DNA of 64,000 nt, taken from contig NZ_MSZX01000017.1 in assembly GCF_002021565.1 (NCBI RefSeq), positions 36,120 through 100,119 on the forward strand. Direction: 5' to 3'. The notes under the pieces were generated by a model. That model worked only from the letters and a program-made list of their open reading frames with translations, ran no database searches and had not been told where the DNA came from. The position numbers and the translations under genes were made by a program. Position 1 is the first letter of the stretch. Each line of letters begins with the position of its first letter. Source of the stretch: Paenibacillus selenitireducens (GTDB taxonomy: Bacteria; Bacillota; Bacilli; Paenibacillales; Paenibacillaceae). Of this stretch, positions 1 through 10,013 are shown piece by piece.

Positions 1-1452
1 ATCGGTTTTACGATCCTTCGCATACAGAAGTGGCTGCCGCTTAACCCGAACGGGATCGATAACATGGGGACGACGTTGTCGTTCAATACGATCATCAGCT
101 TCATGACGAATACGAACCTGCAGCATTACAGCGGGGAGACGGGGCTCTCGTATTTCTCCCAAATGATCGTCATCATGATGATGATGTTCACGTCGGCGGC
201 GACCGGGATCGTGGTGGCGATTGCTTTTATCCGCGGGATTACGAAGAAGGGCGGCACGCTGGGGAACTTTTTTACGGACTTTGTCAAAGCCCACACACGG
301 CTGCTCATTCCGCTGGCTATCGTCGTCACCCTCGTATTGGTGGGATTGAAAGTTCCTCAAACACTAGATTCGACGATTCAAGCACAGACGATTACAGGCG
401 AGACGCAGCAAATTGCCATTGGTCCTGTAGCTTCACTAGAGTCCATTAAGCACTTAGGAACGAACGGTGGCGGATTCTTTGGAGTTAACTCTTCGCATCC
501 ATTTGAGAATCCGAATCCTTTGACGAACGTGATCGAGATCTTGTCCATGTGGGCGATTCCAGCGTCATTAACATATACGTTCGGACGGTTTGCGAAAAAT
601 CAGAAGCAGGGTTGGATCGTCTTTTCGGTCATGAGCATTCTGTTCGTAGCCTTCTTAAGCCTCGTGTATATCTCAGAAAGTAACGGGAATCCGGTTCTGA
701 ATTCTGTCGGCGCTGATGTATCCCAAGGCAGTATGGAAGGGAAGGAAACACGCTTCGGTATCGCACAATCGGCACTCTTCACCACGGTTACGACTTCGGC
801 GACGACCGGTTCGGTGAACAACATGCATGACACGCTGACACCGCTTGGCGGACTTGTTCCGATGTCTCTGATGATGCTGAATGTCGTCTTTGGCGGTGAC
901 GGGGTCGGCTTGGTCAATATGCTGATGTACGCGATCCTTGCGGTATTTTTGGCGGGATTGATGGTCGGGCGTACACCTGAGTTTTTGGGACGGAAAATAG
1001 AACCGCATGACATGAAGCTGATCGCGATTGCGATCCTTGCTCATCCGTTGATCATTTTAGGACCAACCGCGATATCGTTCTTAACGAATCTGGGATCAGG
1101 AGCAATTACCAATCCAGGGTTTCACGGGATTTCTCAGGTGCTGTACGAATACACGTCTTCGGCTGCGAATAACGGTTCCGGGTTTGAGGGATTAGCGGAT
1201 AATACACCGTTCTGGAATATTATGACCGGCGTGGTCATGTTCTTGGGCCGTTACGTGTCTATCATCGCATTGCTCGGCGTTGCGGGTTCGTTATCCCACA
1301 AAAAATGGGTTCCTGAGACCATTGGGACGTTCCGGACGGATAACAAATTATTCGCGGGCGTATTGCTCGGTACCGTGATTCTGATCGGGGCGTTGACGTT
1401 CTTGCCGGTGCTTGTATTAGGGCCGATTGCGGAGTACCTAACTTTGGGTTAA
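1..1452 (+). CDS. kdpA: KdpA, potassium-translocating subunit (5' end missing)
   Basis: K+-channel-like membrane subunit of the high-affinity KdpFABC potassium pump. The reading frame is open from base 1, and the residues before the first internal ATG (64) already match KdpA (LPLNPNG), so the gene starts before the window. About 483 residues are visible against roughly 560 usual, so some 75 N-terminal residues are missing. Selectivity-filter-like repeats are present, such as TNGGGFFG near base 460 and TTSATTGSVNN near base 800, among many hydrophobic segments. The gene is followed 11-17 bases later by kdpB, as in a standard kdp operon. Confidence 0.96.
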   Translation: MGFTILRIQKWLPLNPNGIDNMGTTLSFNTIISFMTNTNLQHYSGETGLSYFSQMIVIMMMMFTSAATGIVVAIAFIRGITKKGGTLGNFFTDFVKAHTRLLIPLAIVVTLVLVGLKVPQTLDSTIQAQTITGETQQIAIGPVASLESIKHLGTNGGGFFGVNSSHPFENPNPLTNVIEILSMWAIPASLTYTFGRFAKNQKQGWIVFSVMSILFVAFLSLVYISESNGNPVLNSVGADVSQGSMEGKETRFGIAQSALFTTVTTSATTGSVNNMHDTLTPLGGLVPMSLMMLNVVFGGDGVGLVNMLMYAILAVFLAGLMVGRTPEFLGRKIEPHDMKLIAIAILAHPLIILGPTAISFLTNLGSGAITNPGFHGISQVLYEYTSSAANNGSGFEGLADNTPFWNIMTGVVMFLGRYVSIIALLGVAGSLSHKKWVPETIGTFRTDNKLFAGVLLGTVILIGALTFLPVLVLGPIAEYLTLG

Positions 1453-1469
1453 TGATGGGGTGAATGGAA

Positions 1470-3509
1470 ATGGATTCAACAAATAAACGTAAAAAATTAA
1501 TAACTTCCGAGATTGTGAAATATGCATTAGGTCAAAGCTTCGTGAAATTAAACCCGATGGTGATGATCAAAAATCCAGTCATGTTCGTGGTCGAGCTGGG
1601 AACATTCATCGTACTTTTGCTGACGTTGTTTCCATCGTCGTTCGGGGCGGAAGCGAATTTCGGATTTAACTTAACGGTATTCATTGTGCTGTTGTTTACG
1701 GTGTTGTTCGCGAACCTTGCCGAAGCGATTGCAGAAGGACGCGGCAAGGCGCAAGCCAATGCGTTAAAACAGACCAAAACCGATGTCACGGCTAATAAAG
1801 TGCAATCGGGCGGCGGGGTGAAAAGCGTCCCTGCGACAGAACTTCGCAAAGGCGATATTGTCATCGTGGCACAAGGGGAGATGATTCCGGGAGACGGTGA
1901 GGTCATTGCCGGGATTGCGACAGTTGACGAGTCCGCGATTACTGGGGAATCGGCTCCGGTGATGAAAGAAGCGGGCGGTGACTTCTGTTCGGTTACTGGA
2001 GGAACTCGGGTCGTGAGTGACCAGATTAAAGTACGAATTACAAGTGATCCGGGGGAATCCTTCTTGGATCGGATGATCTCGCTGGTCGAAGGGGCGAAAC
2101 GTCAGAAAACCCCGAATGAAATTGCATTGAATATTTTGCTCATTACCTTAACGGTTATCTTCTTAATTGTTGTAGTCACCCTCGCACCGATTGCGAAATA
2201 TGTAGGCGTGAACTTAGAGATTCCTGTTCTGATTTCCTTGCTGGTCTGCTTAATTCCGACAACCATCGGGGGATTATTATCTGCGATCGGGATTGCGGGG
2301 ATGGACCGAGTCACACAGTTCAATGTCCTTGCGATGTCCGGGAAAGCCGTGGAAGCGGCAGGGGATATCAACACGATGATTCTCGACAAAACAGGAACAA
2401 TCACCTTCGGGAATCGGATGGCCAGCGATATCATGCCTGTCGGTCAAGCGAATGTGGCAGACGTTGCTTCCTGGGCAGCGATAAGCTCCATTCAAGATGA
2501 GACGCCCGAAGGACGTTCCGTGATGGAGTGGGTTCGGAAAAATGGCTATACCTTCGATGAGTCGAAGGCTCGCGATGCGGAGTTTATTGAGTTCAAAGCA
2601 GAGACACGTATGAGCGGAATGGATCTGAAAAATGGCTGGAAAGTGCGGAAAGGCGCAATCGATGCAGTCAAACAATGGGTTACAACTCAAGGAGGTACAA
2701 TTCCAGCAGATCTCACGGATAAAGGGAACCACATTGCATCGGAAGGCGGTACACCGCTTGCGGTTGCCGTGAATGATCAAATGCTGGGATTGATCTATCT
2801 GAAGGATACAGTAAAACCTGGGATGCGTGAACGGTTCGAGCAGCTGCGCAAAATGGGGATCAAAACCATTATGTGTACGGGGGATAACCCCTTAACCGCA
2901 GCAACGATTGCTAGAGAAGCCGGCGTGGATGATTTTATCGCAGAGAGCAAACCGGAGGATAAAATCGCAGTCATTCGCCGGGAACAAGCGGAAGGCAAGC
3001 TGGTTGCGATGACAGGGGACGGTACGAATGACGCACCTGCCCTAGCCCAAGCCGATGTTGGGTTAGCGATGAACAGCGGTACGATTGCTGCGAAGGAAGC
3101 CGCGAACATGGTGGACCTGGATTCAGACCCCTCGAAAATTATCGAAGTGGTATCGATCGGGAAGCAGCTGCTCATGACGCGCGGGGCGCTCACCACGTTC
3201 AGTATTGCGAATGATGTGGCAAAATATTTTGCGATTATACCGGCGATGTTCATGTTGGCGATCCCTGAAATGCATGTGTTGAACGTGATGGGACTCGGTT
3301 CTCCGATGTCTGCGATATTATCGGCATTAATATTTAATGCGGTTATTATTCCACTCTTAATCCCACTTGCGATGAAAGGTGTGGCCTATAAGCCTATGAG
3401 TGCGAGCAAGCTGTTGAGCCGTAACTTGGTACTGTATGGTCTGGGCGGCGTGATTGCGCCTTTTATCGGGATCAAAATCATTGACCTTGTCGTTCATTTA
3501 TGGATTTAA
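1470..3509 (+). CDS. kdpB: KdpB, P-type K+ ATPase catalytic subunit
   Basis: ATP-hydrolysing subunit of the Kdp pump. The protein is full length for the family (about 680 residues). It shows the P-type phosphorylation motif DKTGT near residue 306, the actuator TGES motif, and the hinge motif [17 protein letters not shown], with transmembrane helices at both ends. ATG codons lie at 1464 and 1470. The GGGGTG ribosome site at 1457-1462 is one base from the first and seven from the second, so 1470 is preferred. It lies between kdpA and kdpC on the same strand. Confidence 0.97.
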   Translation: MDSTNKRKKLITSEIVKYALGQSFVKLNPMVMIKNPVMFVVELGTFIVLLLTLFPSSFGAEANFGFNLTVFIVLLFTVLFANLAEAIAEGRGKAQANALKQTKTDVTANKVQSGGGVKSVPATELRKGDIVIVAQGEMIPGDGEVIAGIATVDESAITGESAPVMKEAGGDFCSVTGGTRVVSDQIKVRITSDPGESFLDRMISLVEGAKRQKTPNEIALNILLITLTVIFLIVVVTLAPIAKYVGVNLEIPVLISLLVCLIPTTIGGLLSAIGIAGMDRVTQFNVLAMSGKAVEAAGDINTMILDKTGTITFGNRMASDIMPVGQANVADVASWAAISSIQDETPEGRSVMEWVRKNGYTFDESKARDAEFIEFKAETRMSGMDLKNGWKVRKGAIDAVKQWVTTQGGTIPADLTDKGNHIASEGGTPLAVAVNDQMLGLIYLKDTVKPGMRERFEQLRKMGIKTIMCTGDNPLTAATIAREAGVDDFIAESKPEDKIAVIRREQAEGKLVAMTGDGTNDAPALAQADVGLAMNSGTIAAKEAANMVDLDSDPSKIIEVVSIGKQLLMTRGALTTFSIANDVAKYFAIIPAMFMLAIPEMHVLNVMGLGSPMSAILSALIFNAVIIPLLIPLAMKGVAYKPMSASKLLSRNLVLYGLGGVIAPFIGIKIIDLVVHLWI

Positions 3510-3533
3510 CGGGATGGGATAGAGAAAGAAAGG

Positions 3534-4172
3534 ATGAACATGAATATGAATATGAATCTTCAGACAAATGCGCGTGCTGAGGCACCCACCAAACCTTCGA
3601 TCGGCAACATGATATCCGTATCCATTCGGATTAGTATTGTATTTATTATCTTATGCGGGTTGATCTATCCGCTTGTCTGCACAGGGATCGCACAACTTGT
3701 CATGCCAGCACAGGCGAATGGGAGTTTAATAAAAGATGCTCAGGGGACGGTGATTGGCTCCTCGGTGATCGGTCAGAATTTCAAGGATCAGAAGTATTTC
3801 CAAGGTCGGATCTCAAGCATCGATTATAACGCAGCCTCTTCCGGCTCCAACAACTATGCACCATCGAATCCAGACATGTTAGCACGGACCAAAGAAGCGG
3901 CCGCAGCCTGGGTGAAGAACAATCCTGATGTGCCATTGCGTGAAGTGCCGATTCAGTTGCTAACGAATTCAGCGTCCGGCTTGGATCCGCAGATCTCACC
4001 GAAGAGTGCAGAGGTGCAAATTCCGCGCATCAGTAAACTTACAGGTGTGAGCACCGAAATATTGCAAAATCTTGTGGAAAAGCATACAGAAGGTCGCGAC
4101 CTAGGGATTTTCGGCGAGCCGCGCGTGAATGTGTTGAAGTTGAACATCGATTTACAACCATTAATCAAGTAA
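3534..4172 (+). CDS. kdpC: KdpC, K+-ATPase accessory subunit
   Basis: Single-span subunit that stabilises the KdpB nucleotide site. It has one N-terminal membrane helix (about residues 25-52) followed by an extracellular domain with the typical GSSVIGQNF, YFQGR and SGLDPQISP segments. The 212 residues are slightly longer than usual because the gene opens with a repeat of ATG-AAY codons giving an MN tetramer of repeats; any of four ATGs could start translation. It lies 24 bases after kdpB. Confidence 0.95.
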   Translation: MNMNMNMNLQTNARAEAPTKPSIGNMISVSIRISIVFIILCGLIYPLVCTGIAQLVMPAQANGSLIKDAQGTVIGSSVIGQNFKDQKYFQGRISSIDYNAASSGSNNYAPSNPDMLARTKEAAAAWVKNNPDVPLREVPIQLLTNSASGLDPQISPKSAEVQIPRISKLTGVSTEILQNLVEKHTEGRDLGIFGEPRVNVLKLNIDLQPLIK

Positions 4173-4217
4173 CGATAGCGTGAAAAGATGGAAGGGCAAA
4201 GGGGAAGAGGCACGGGC

Positions 4218-6554
4218 ATGGAGCAGTTTCGACGAAAGACACCGGAAGAAATATTAGAGTCCATCACAAGATTATCCCGAGGATATTTCAAAGTATTGAT
4301 TGGTGCGGTGAGCGGCTCCGGGAAGACGTATCATATGCTGCGCGAAGGACAGCAGTTGAAGATTCAGGGCGTCGATGTGGTGATGAGTGCCATTTCGACG
4401 CAGCAGCGTCCGGAGACGATGGAGCAGATGGGGGATCTGGAGCGAATTCCGAGCATTCACTGGATGAAGGATGGGGTAGAGCAGAAGGATTTAGATCTAG
4501 ACGCGCTGCTATCGAGAAATCCGGAAGCTTTGCTCGTAGATGGTCTGGCTCATCGAAATCGCCAAGGTGCCCAGCATGCGACGCGGCTTGAAGATATCCA
4601 GATGCTGCTCAAAAAGGGTATCAGTGTGATGACGACGGTGAACGTCTACGAACTGCAGGAGGTCGCGGGACTCGCGCAGAAATACGTGGGCTTCAAGGTC
4701 GAAGAGACCGTGCCCACAGATACCTTGGAGATGGCTGATGAGGTGCGTCTCATTGACGTATCGCCGGAGACGATGTTGAAACGGTTCGCAGATGGGCAGC
4801 TTGGCGGACTTCGGCTGCCCTCCGACAGCTCCTTGTTCCAGCATGGTAACCTAGCGGTGCTGCGGGAGCTAGCCCTGCGGCTTGTCGCCGAAGGCGTGAA
4901 TGACTCGCTGGAGCGGCATCGGGAAAGCCTGGGCTTGGTAGGTCCTTCGTGGGCTGCGGAGCGCATCTTAGTCGCTGCCCAGTATCATTGGAATGGATCC
5001 ATCTATATTCGTCGGGGACAACAGATAGCCAAACGGTTGAATGGGGACTTACATGTCGTCACGTTCGTCAAACCTAATGTGGAGCTTACAAGAGAGAGGG
5101 CGGCCTTCAAGCGCTCCATGCTGAAGCTTGTCGAGAAAATTGGCGCTTCCCTTGAAGAGCTGCCACTATCCTCTAAACGCCTGCTGCCTGCTTCCTTAAT
5201 GAAGTATGCCTTAGAACATCACGTGACGCGTATTGTGATTGGACATTCGAAGCAAACGCGTTGGCAGGACGTGATGAAGGGTTCCGTCCTGAACGCGTTG
5301 ATTGCCCGCATGAATAATGTGGATATCTTCGTCGTTGCAGATCGAGCCGAGAACGATGGGGAACGGATCTTGCCGACAAAATCACGGCGCAAAGGGCGTC
5401 GGGCGGACTCCGAGAAGGGGCATTACAAACGATTAAGCCCGGAAGAGATGGAACAAGAAATTCAAAATATGAAGCGCGGAAGGTTCACGGTGTATATCGG
5501 TGCCGCGCCGGGCGTGGGCAAGACGTATACGATGCTGCGCGAGGGGAACGAGCTGCTGCGCAAAGGCGTCGATATCTGCATCGGATACTTGGAGACGCAT
5601 GGTCGAGCCGAGACAGAGAGACAAATCGGCGAATTGGACGTGGTTCCAAGAAGAACGATCGACTATAAAGGCGTATCGATGGAAGAGATGGATACAGACG
5701 AGATTATTCGCCGTAATCCGGAAGTCGTGCTCGTCGATGAGCTAGCCCATACGAATGTACCGGGCAGCCCGTTCAAGAAACGTTACGAAGATGTGGAGCG
5801 GCTGCTTGAAGCGGGCATTTCCGTGATCTCGACGATGAATGTGCAGCATTTGGAGAGCTTGAACGATGCGGTTGAACAAATAACGGGCGTACGCGTCCGA
5901 GAGACGGTACCCGACCATGTAATGCGTCTAGCGAACGAATTAGAGCTCATCGATGTGGCGCCTAAGACCCTCCAGCAGCGATTGCGGGACGGACATATTT
6001 ATCGGCGGGACAAGGTGGAGCAGTCGTTGAATCATTTTTTTAAGACCGGGAATCTGATTGCCCTGCGTGAGCTTGCCCTCCGCGAGCTGGCGGATGATGT
6101 GGATGAGCGGTTGGAATCCTGGGAACGGAGCCCCTCGCTTCGGGGACCGTGGCGCAGACAAGAAGTGATCTTCGTCGGGGTGACCTTAAGCCCGAATGCG
6201 GAACGCTTGATCCGACGTGGGTTCCGGATTGCGCATCGGTTAAAGGCATCCCTGTATATCGCGTATGTGCATCCCGGCGAGACACTTACCTTGGAGCAGC
6301 AGGAGCGGGCGCAGGCGATTGAGACGTTGGTGGATCGGTTCGGCGGGACGTTTAAGGTCGTCTTTACGCCCAAGTCGAGACCTGTCGTCGATGCCTTCCT
6401 GAAGGAAGCCAATGCGGTGCAGAGCACGCAGATTATTATTGGCCAATCGGCACGCCCTTGGATGACGCGTCTGGTGAGAGGGACGGTGGTTCAGGGGTTG
6501 TTGCGGAGAGCGCGACACATGGATGTGTTGATTGTGGCGAAGAATAAAGGGTGA
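4218..6554 (+). CDS. Tandem KdpD-type sensor-domain protein (two KdpD N-termini, no kinase)
   Basis: The protein is built from two consecutive copies of the cytoplasmic KdpD N-terminal unit (P-loop domain plus USP-like domain). There is no membrane span, histidine-kinase or GAF segment. Copy 1 has a P-loop GAVSGSGKT about 29 residues from the start; copy 2 has GAAPGVGKT about 430 residues in, with the classical DELAHTN. Copy 1 has DGLAHRN instead, losing the acidic residue, so it may be catalytically weak. Stand-alone KdpD N-termini in Firmicutes are known next to kdpABC, and the USP domain binds c-di-AMP in some. The start at 4218 is preferred over 4188 because a purine-rich AGGGGAAGAGG lies just upstream. 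No kdpE is visible. Confidence 0.9.
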   Translation: MEQFRRKTPEEILESITRLSRGYFKVLIGAVSGSGKTYHMLREGQQLKIQGVDVVMSAISTQQRPETMEQMGDLERIPSIHWMKDGVEQKDLDLDALLSRNPEALLVDGLAHRNRQGAQHATRLEDIQMLLKKGISVMTTVNVYELQEVAGLAQKYVGFKVEETVPTDTLEMADEVRLIDVSPETMLKRFADGQLGGLRLPSDSSLFQHGNLAVLRELALRLVAEGVNDSLERHRESLGLVGPSWAAERILVAAQYHWNGSIYIRRGQQIAKRLNGDLHVVTFVKPNVELTRERAAFKRSMLKLVEKIGASLEELPLSSKRLLPASLMKYALEHHVTRIVIGHSKQTRWQDVMKGSVLNALIARMNNVDIFVVADRAENDGERILPTKSRRKGRRADSEKGHYKRLSPEEMEQEIQNMKRGRFTVYIGAAPGVGKTYTMLREGNELLRKGVDICIGYLETHGRAETERQIGELDVVPRRTIDYKGVSMEEMDTDEIIRRNPEVVLVDELAHTNVPGSPFKKRYEDVERLLEAGISVISTMNVQHLESLNDAVEQITGVRVRETVPDHVMRLANELELIDVAPKTLQQRLRDGHIYRRDKVEQSLNHFFKTGNLIALRELALRELADDVDERLESWERSPSLRGPWRRQEVIFVGVTLSPNAERLIRRGFRIAHRLKASLYIAYVHPGETLTLEQQERAQAIETLVDRFGGTFKVVFTPKSRPVVDAFLKEANAVQSTQIIIGQSARPWMTRLVRGTVVQGLLRRARHMDVLIVAKNKG

Positions 6555-6729
6555 GAGGATTCGGGGAAGAACAGATGAAGAGAGGTATGGATGCTGTGGG
6601 TTGCAGCTTCGGTGGGGATCTCCTTTCGGCCCCTTCTTGTCCGCCCCTTGCTTTGATTGGATGGGAAGGATGCAAGGGGCTACCAAAGAGGGGACGTAAA
6701 CTCCTACAGGAGATTCCCCACCTACGCTG

Positions 6730-6957
6730 CTGGCATCTATGGGGACACACCCTCTATTCCCGCCACAATGGGGTGGCAGCAATAGAAGCGGGCATCGTGA
6801 ACTCGCCCGCTATACCAGATAGACCAGTACAAAGACACAATACAAAGATAGAGTACAAATACAGACGCTGCTAGCGTTCACGGGGACACCCTCTATTCCC
6901 GCCACAATGGGGTGGCAGGACTAGAAGGCGGGCATTGTGAATTCGCCCGCTATACTA
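6730..6957. repeat. Two copies of a ~75-bp structured repeat in a gene-free stretch (6555-7098)
   Basis: Copies at about 6730-6817 and 6871-6957 share the sequence from GGGGACAC..CTCTATTCCC to CTCGCCCGCTATAC. Each copy holds two small hairpins: GCCAC/GTGGC around AATGGG, and CGGGC/GCCCG. A shorter repeat (AACCAGCATAGAC) occurs twice near 6978 and 7018. The long frame at 6551-6874 has no recognisable protein and crosses the repeat, so it is not called a gene. I see nothing else in this stretch. Confidence 0.7.
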
Positions 6958-7041
6958 CAAAGACTGAGTAAAGGGCTACCATCGGGCAACCAGCATAGAC
7001 GTAGCGAATTAGGGGGAAACCAGCATAGACATAACAAATGG

Positions 7042-7071
7042 GGCTGAAGCATTTGCTTCAGCCTATTTATT
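7042..7071. terminator. Intrinsic terminator, probably bidirectional
   Basis: A perfect 9-bp stem, GGCTGAAGC/GCTTCAGCC, with loop ATTT is followed by TATTTATT. It lies between the rightward kdp block and the leftward yqfQ gene. Confidence 0.8.
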
Positions 7072-7098
7072 ATGGAAGCGAGATTCATGGTTAATGGG

Positions 7099-7602
7099 TT
7101 ATTTCTTATAAGGGGCGGAAGGACGTTTACGCGCCTTTCCCTTCGGCGAAGACTTCGGATTGGTACTGCGCTTCCGCCGACGCCGACGCTTGGTCGGGAA
7201 ATCATCGTCGTCATCGCCTTTCTTTTTCTTTTTGCGAGGGAGCAAGGTATCGGCCATCAATTTCACCATCGGTGCCATTTGGGATACGCTCTGCATCACT
7301 TTTTGCACTTTGCTCAGCGTGCTCACGATGCCGTCGATGCCGCCCATGCGGTCGATGAAGCCCTTGATGTCATTCATGCTGAAGCTGCTTTTGCCGGTGC
7401 TCGGGGCGATAGGCGTAACAGGTGTCTCATTCGGTGACAAGAATGACATCAGCGAATTCGATTGTCCCATCACGGGTTCAAAATCAGCCGGTGTCGTCTC
7501 TGGGATAGACTGCGGGTCACGGAACGGTTGATTGTTATATGGATTTCGCACGCCGGGGTAGGGTGAGAGCGGTTGTGAGCGTGTGTGTAGGCGTTGCGTC
7601 AT
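7099..7602 (-). CDS. yqfQ: YqfQ/VrrA-like spore protein
   Basis: A 167-residue protein with a Pro/Asn-rich N-terminus, a central conserved segment (MNDIKGFIDRMGGIDGIVST) and a very basic low-complexity tail (KKKKK, DDDDD, RRRRRRK). This layout matches YqfQ-like proteins of Bacillus and Paenibacillus, found in the spore. The ribosome site AAGGAAGTG precedes the ATG at 7602. It is convergent with the kdp block and diverges from yerC. Confidence 0.75.
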   Translation of the reverse strand: MTQRLHTRSQPLSPYPGVRNPYNNQPFRDPQSIPETTPADFEPVMGQSNSLMSFLSPNETPVTPIAPSTGKSSFSMNDIKGFIDRMGGIDGIVSTLSKVQKVMQSVSQMAPMVKLMADTLLPRKKKKKGDDDDDFPTKRRRRRKRSTNPKSSPKGKARKRPSAPYKK

Positions 7603-7740
7603 GGATAGTTCACTTCCTTTACATATGAATGGTATAGGTTACTGTATGTGTTAGGCGAACAACATGATTGGACGAATGCCCGTTTTTATTGAATTTCATA
7701 GGCATTTATTTAGTTCTGTAGTGCAGGAAAACGGTAATGC

Positions 7741-7770
7741 TTGAAAAAGTTTTACAGTCTACGTTACAAT
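7741..7770 (+). promoter_or_regulatory. SigA-type promoter for yerC-sirB
   Basis: A -35 box TTGAAA (7741-7746), an 18-bp spacer and a -10 box TACAAT (7765-7770) lie 38 bases before the yerC start. Confidence 0.6.
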
Positions 7771-7807
7771 GGGGGAGTAACTACCAGGAACTAGGGGTTG
7801 AGGATCA

Positions 7808-8098
7808 GTGCAATTAAAGAAGCTTAATGATAAAACGATCGATCAATTATTCGAAGCCGTGCTCACATTGAAGTCTGTAGAAGAATGCTATATATTTTTC
7901 GATGACTTATGTACGGTGAATGAAATTCAGTCGTTGTCACAACGTCTGGAAGTAGCTCGTATGTTAGGAAAAGGCTGCACTTATAATCAGATCGAAGCGG
8001 AGACGGGCGCAAGTACTGCGACGATTTCGCGGGTGAAACGTTGTCTTAATTATGGGAATGACGGCTATACCATGGCATTAGAGCGTTTGGAACAATAG
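7808..8098 (+). CDS. yerC: YerC/YecD-family TrpR-like DNA-binding protein
   Basis: A 96-residue helix-turn-helix protein of the TrpR-like YerC/YecD family, whose targets are poorly known. The motif LSQRLEVARML...TYNQIEAETGASTATISRVKRCL is characteristic. The start is GTG at 7808 after the purine-rich GTTGAGGATCA. It is three bases from the next gene, so the two are probably co-transcribed. Confidence 0.88.
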   Translation: MQLKKLNDKTIDQLFEAVLTLKSVEECYIFFDDLCTVNEIQSLSQRLEVARMLGKGCTYNQIEAETGASTATISRVKRCLNYGNDGYTMALERLEQ

Positions 8099-8101
8099 AC
8101 G

Positions 8102-8887
8102 ATGAACCCAGGATTTCTGGTGATATGCCACGGTTCGCGGGACGCCTCGTGGGTTGTGCTCGTGGATGAAGCGGTTCAGCAGGCAGTTCTTCCAGAAGGA
8201 TTGCCTGTTGAGGTTGTTTTTCTAGAAATTGTCGAGGGACGACTCATTCAAGATGGGATTGATCGCTTAGAAGCAAAGGGAGTTACGGATTTGCTCGTGA
8301 TTCCTTTCTTTGTGTCTGGCGGAAGTACGCATCTGGATGAGATCGCTTATGCGCTGGGAGTCAAGGCGGAGCCTGCCATCGAGACGGACTTAGGTCCTTT
8401 TCGTGTGCGGGCCAACGTCTATTTTGGGCAACCGATGGATTCAGAACCGGAAGAATTGGCTAAGATTATAATAGAGAAACATCATGAGAACCTGAGCGCA
8501 GAGGAATCGAAGGATCCAGAAGTGCTATTGCTGGTCGCCCATGGGAGCGATCATCCTGTATTCTATGAACGATGGGTGCAGGGGATTCAGCGCATTGCAG
8601 ATGAGGTACGGAAACAAGACAAATTTGTGGAGGTCGACACGGCTCTACTGCTTCCAGATCAAATGTATGATAAAATAATACGATGGCAGAATGAAACGGA
8701 CTACACTGTAAGGTTGGTACCGTTATTTTTGAGTTCGGGGTATTTTACTAATCGTGTCATTCCGAAGCGTATGGGGCAGGCTGTGTGTAAATATAACGGG
8801 CAGGCGCTTCTCCCGCATCCGCTGGTCTCGAGATGGCTTGAACGTCAGGCTCGGACCGCGTTGCAGAGCGCTAGGAAGAACACGTAA
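8102..8887 (+). CDS. CbiX/SirB-type sirohydrochlorin chelatase family protein
   Basis: Metal-chelatase fold protein with two CbiX-like domains in 261 residues (HGSR at residue 10 and a second VAHGS near residue 148). The two histidines expected to hold metal in SirB are at positions 10 and 77 (SGGSTHL). The family inserts Co or Fe into sirohydrochlorin, but no siroheme or cobalamin genes lie nearby, so the substrate is uncertain. It is coupled to yerC. Confidence 0.85.
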   Translation: MNPGFLVICHGSRDASWVVLVDEAVQQAVLPEGLPVEVVFLEIVEGRLIQDGIDRLEAKGVTDLLVIPFFVSGGSTHLDEIAYALGVKAEPAIETDLGPFRVRANVYFGQPMDSEPEELAKIIIEKHHENLSAEESKDPEVLLLVAHGSDHPVFYERWVQGIQRIADEVRKQDKFVEVDTALLLPDQMYDKIIRWQNETDYTVRLVPLFLSSGYFTNRVIPKRMGQAVCKYNGQALLPHPLVSRWLERQARTALQSARKNT

Positions 8888-8912
8888 TGAATCGTAAATA
8901 GGTGGCATGATA

Positions 8913-9809
8913 ATGGATCGAATTGTGAAAAAAGCGAGGCTCATCTATAATCCAACCTCGGGCCGGGAGGAAATGCGCCGGCGGTTGCCGGATATTCTCC
9001 AGAAGTTGGACTTGGCAGGTATTGAGGCGACGACGCATGCGACGGTCGGCGAAGGTGACGCAACGGCTTGTGCGATTGATGCTGTAGAGCGCGGCGTTGA
9101 TCTGATTATCGCAGCAGGCGGAGACGGAACGCTCTATGAGGTGATTAACGGCATGGCGCCGTTACCGAATCGACCTCCGTTAGGGATTCTTCCAGTCGGG
9201 ACGACGAATGATTTCGCCCGGGCGATGAATATTCCGCGGAACTGGAGCGATGCTTGCGATCTGATTATTGAGCAGCATAAACGTCCGATCGACATCGGGC
9301 TTGCCGGGGACCGGTATTTCATCAATATTGCTGGCGGCGGTTCCTTAACGGAGCTGTCTTATGAGGTGCCGATTAAGCTGAAGACGATGATTGGACAACT
9401 GGCTTACTACGTGAAGGGTCTTGAGAAGATGGCGCGGTTGCGTCCTTCCGAACTGATCATTCGCGCAGATGGCGTGGGCGAGTTCCATGAAGAGTTCATG
9501 CTCTTCTTGATCGCGAACAGCAATTCCATCGGTGGGATGGATAAACTCGCACCTGATGCGCTGATCGATGATGGATTGTTCGATGTGTTACTCGTGAAAA
9601 AATGTAATCTCGCGGAATTTATTCGCGTGGCTAGTATGGCGTTACGTGGGGAGCATCTCAATAATCCGAATGTCGTACATTTCCGGACGAGTAACTTGGA
9701 AGTGACATCGCCGGAGTATGTACAGTTAAATCTGGATGGCGAGTTGGGAGGCACGTTGCCTTGTAATTTCTCGGTGCTGCCTTCGCATATTGAGATTTTT
9801 GCGAAATAG
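8913..9809 (+). CDS. dagK: Diacylglycerol kinase
   Basis: Soluble lipid kinase that phosphorylates diacylglycerol to phosphatidic acid, recycling the diacylglycerol released by lipoteichoic acid synthesis. It has YNPTSG at the N-terminus, the nucleotide motif GGDGTLYEVINGM, and GILPVGTTNDFARA, with a C-terminal NLDGE. The start at 8913 is chosen because AGGTGG (8900-8905) is seven bases away; the ATG at 8907 is too close. DagK next to the rRNA methyltransferase gene is common in Bacilli. Confidence 0.94.
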   Translation: MDRIVKKARLIYNPTSGREEMRRRLPDILQKLDLAGIEATTHATVGEGDATACAIDAVERGVDLIIAAGGDGTLYEVINGMAPLPNRPPLGILPVGTTNDFARAMNIPRNWSDACDLIIEQHKRPIDIGLAGDRYFINIAGGGSLTELSYEVPIKLKTMIGQLAYYVKGLEKMARLRPSELIIRADGVGEFHEEFMLFLIANSNSIGGMDKLAPDALIDDGLFDVLLVKKCNLAEFIRVASMALRGEHLNNPNVVHFRTSNLEVTSPEYVQLNLDGELGGTLPCNFSVLPSHIEIFAK

Positions 9810-9872
9810 TAAGCGTTCGGAAGTTAATCAGGATGGATCAGGTATGAAGATCGAATTGAAGTGAGCGTAAGC

Positions 9873-10013
9873 ATGGGGGATTGCGATTGGCTCTGGAATG
9901 GGCACAGCGATCCTCTTTTTAATGATGATGGACAAGCAAGCTTCCACGTTATTCTAATTCGAGGCGGCGGGAAGCATTATTCTATAGAAGGTTGGAGCGG
10001 GTTAGACACATGA
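9873..10013 (+). CDS. Possible 46-codon ORF overlapping the rlmCD start
   Basis: An open frame from ATG 9873 ends in a TGA that overlaps the downstream ATG as ATGA (10010-10013), a layout typical of translational coupling. No family is recognised and the ribosome site is weak. It could be a chance frame in a 200-base gap. Confidence 0.25.
   Translation: MGDCDWLWNGHSDPLFNDDGQASFHVILIRGGGKHYSIEGWSGLDT

Noticed and set aside
6551..6874. 107-codon rightward frame after the KdpD-like gene
   Set aside because: No recognisable family, no ribosome site of quality, and it runs through the repeated hairpin element.
7072..7437. Rightward frames over yqfQ
   Set aside because: Opposite-strand shadows of the low-complexity yqfQ tail, which explains the long open frames.
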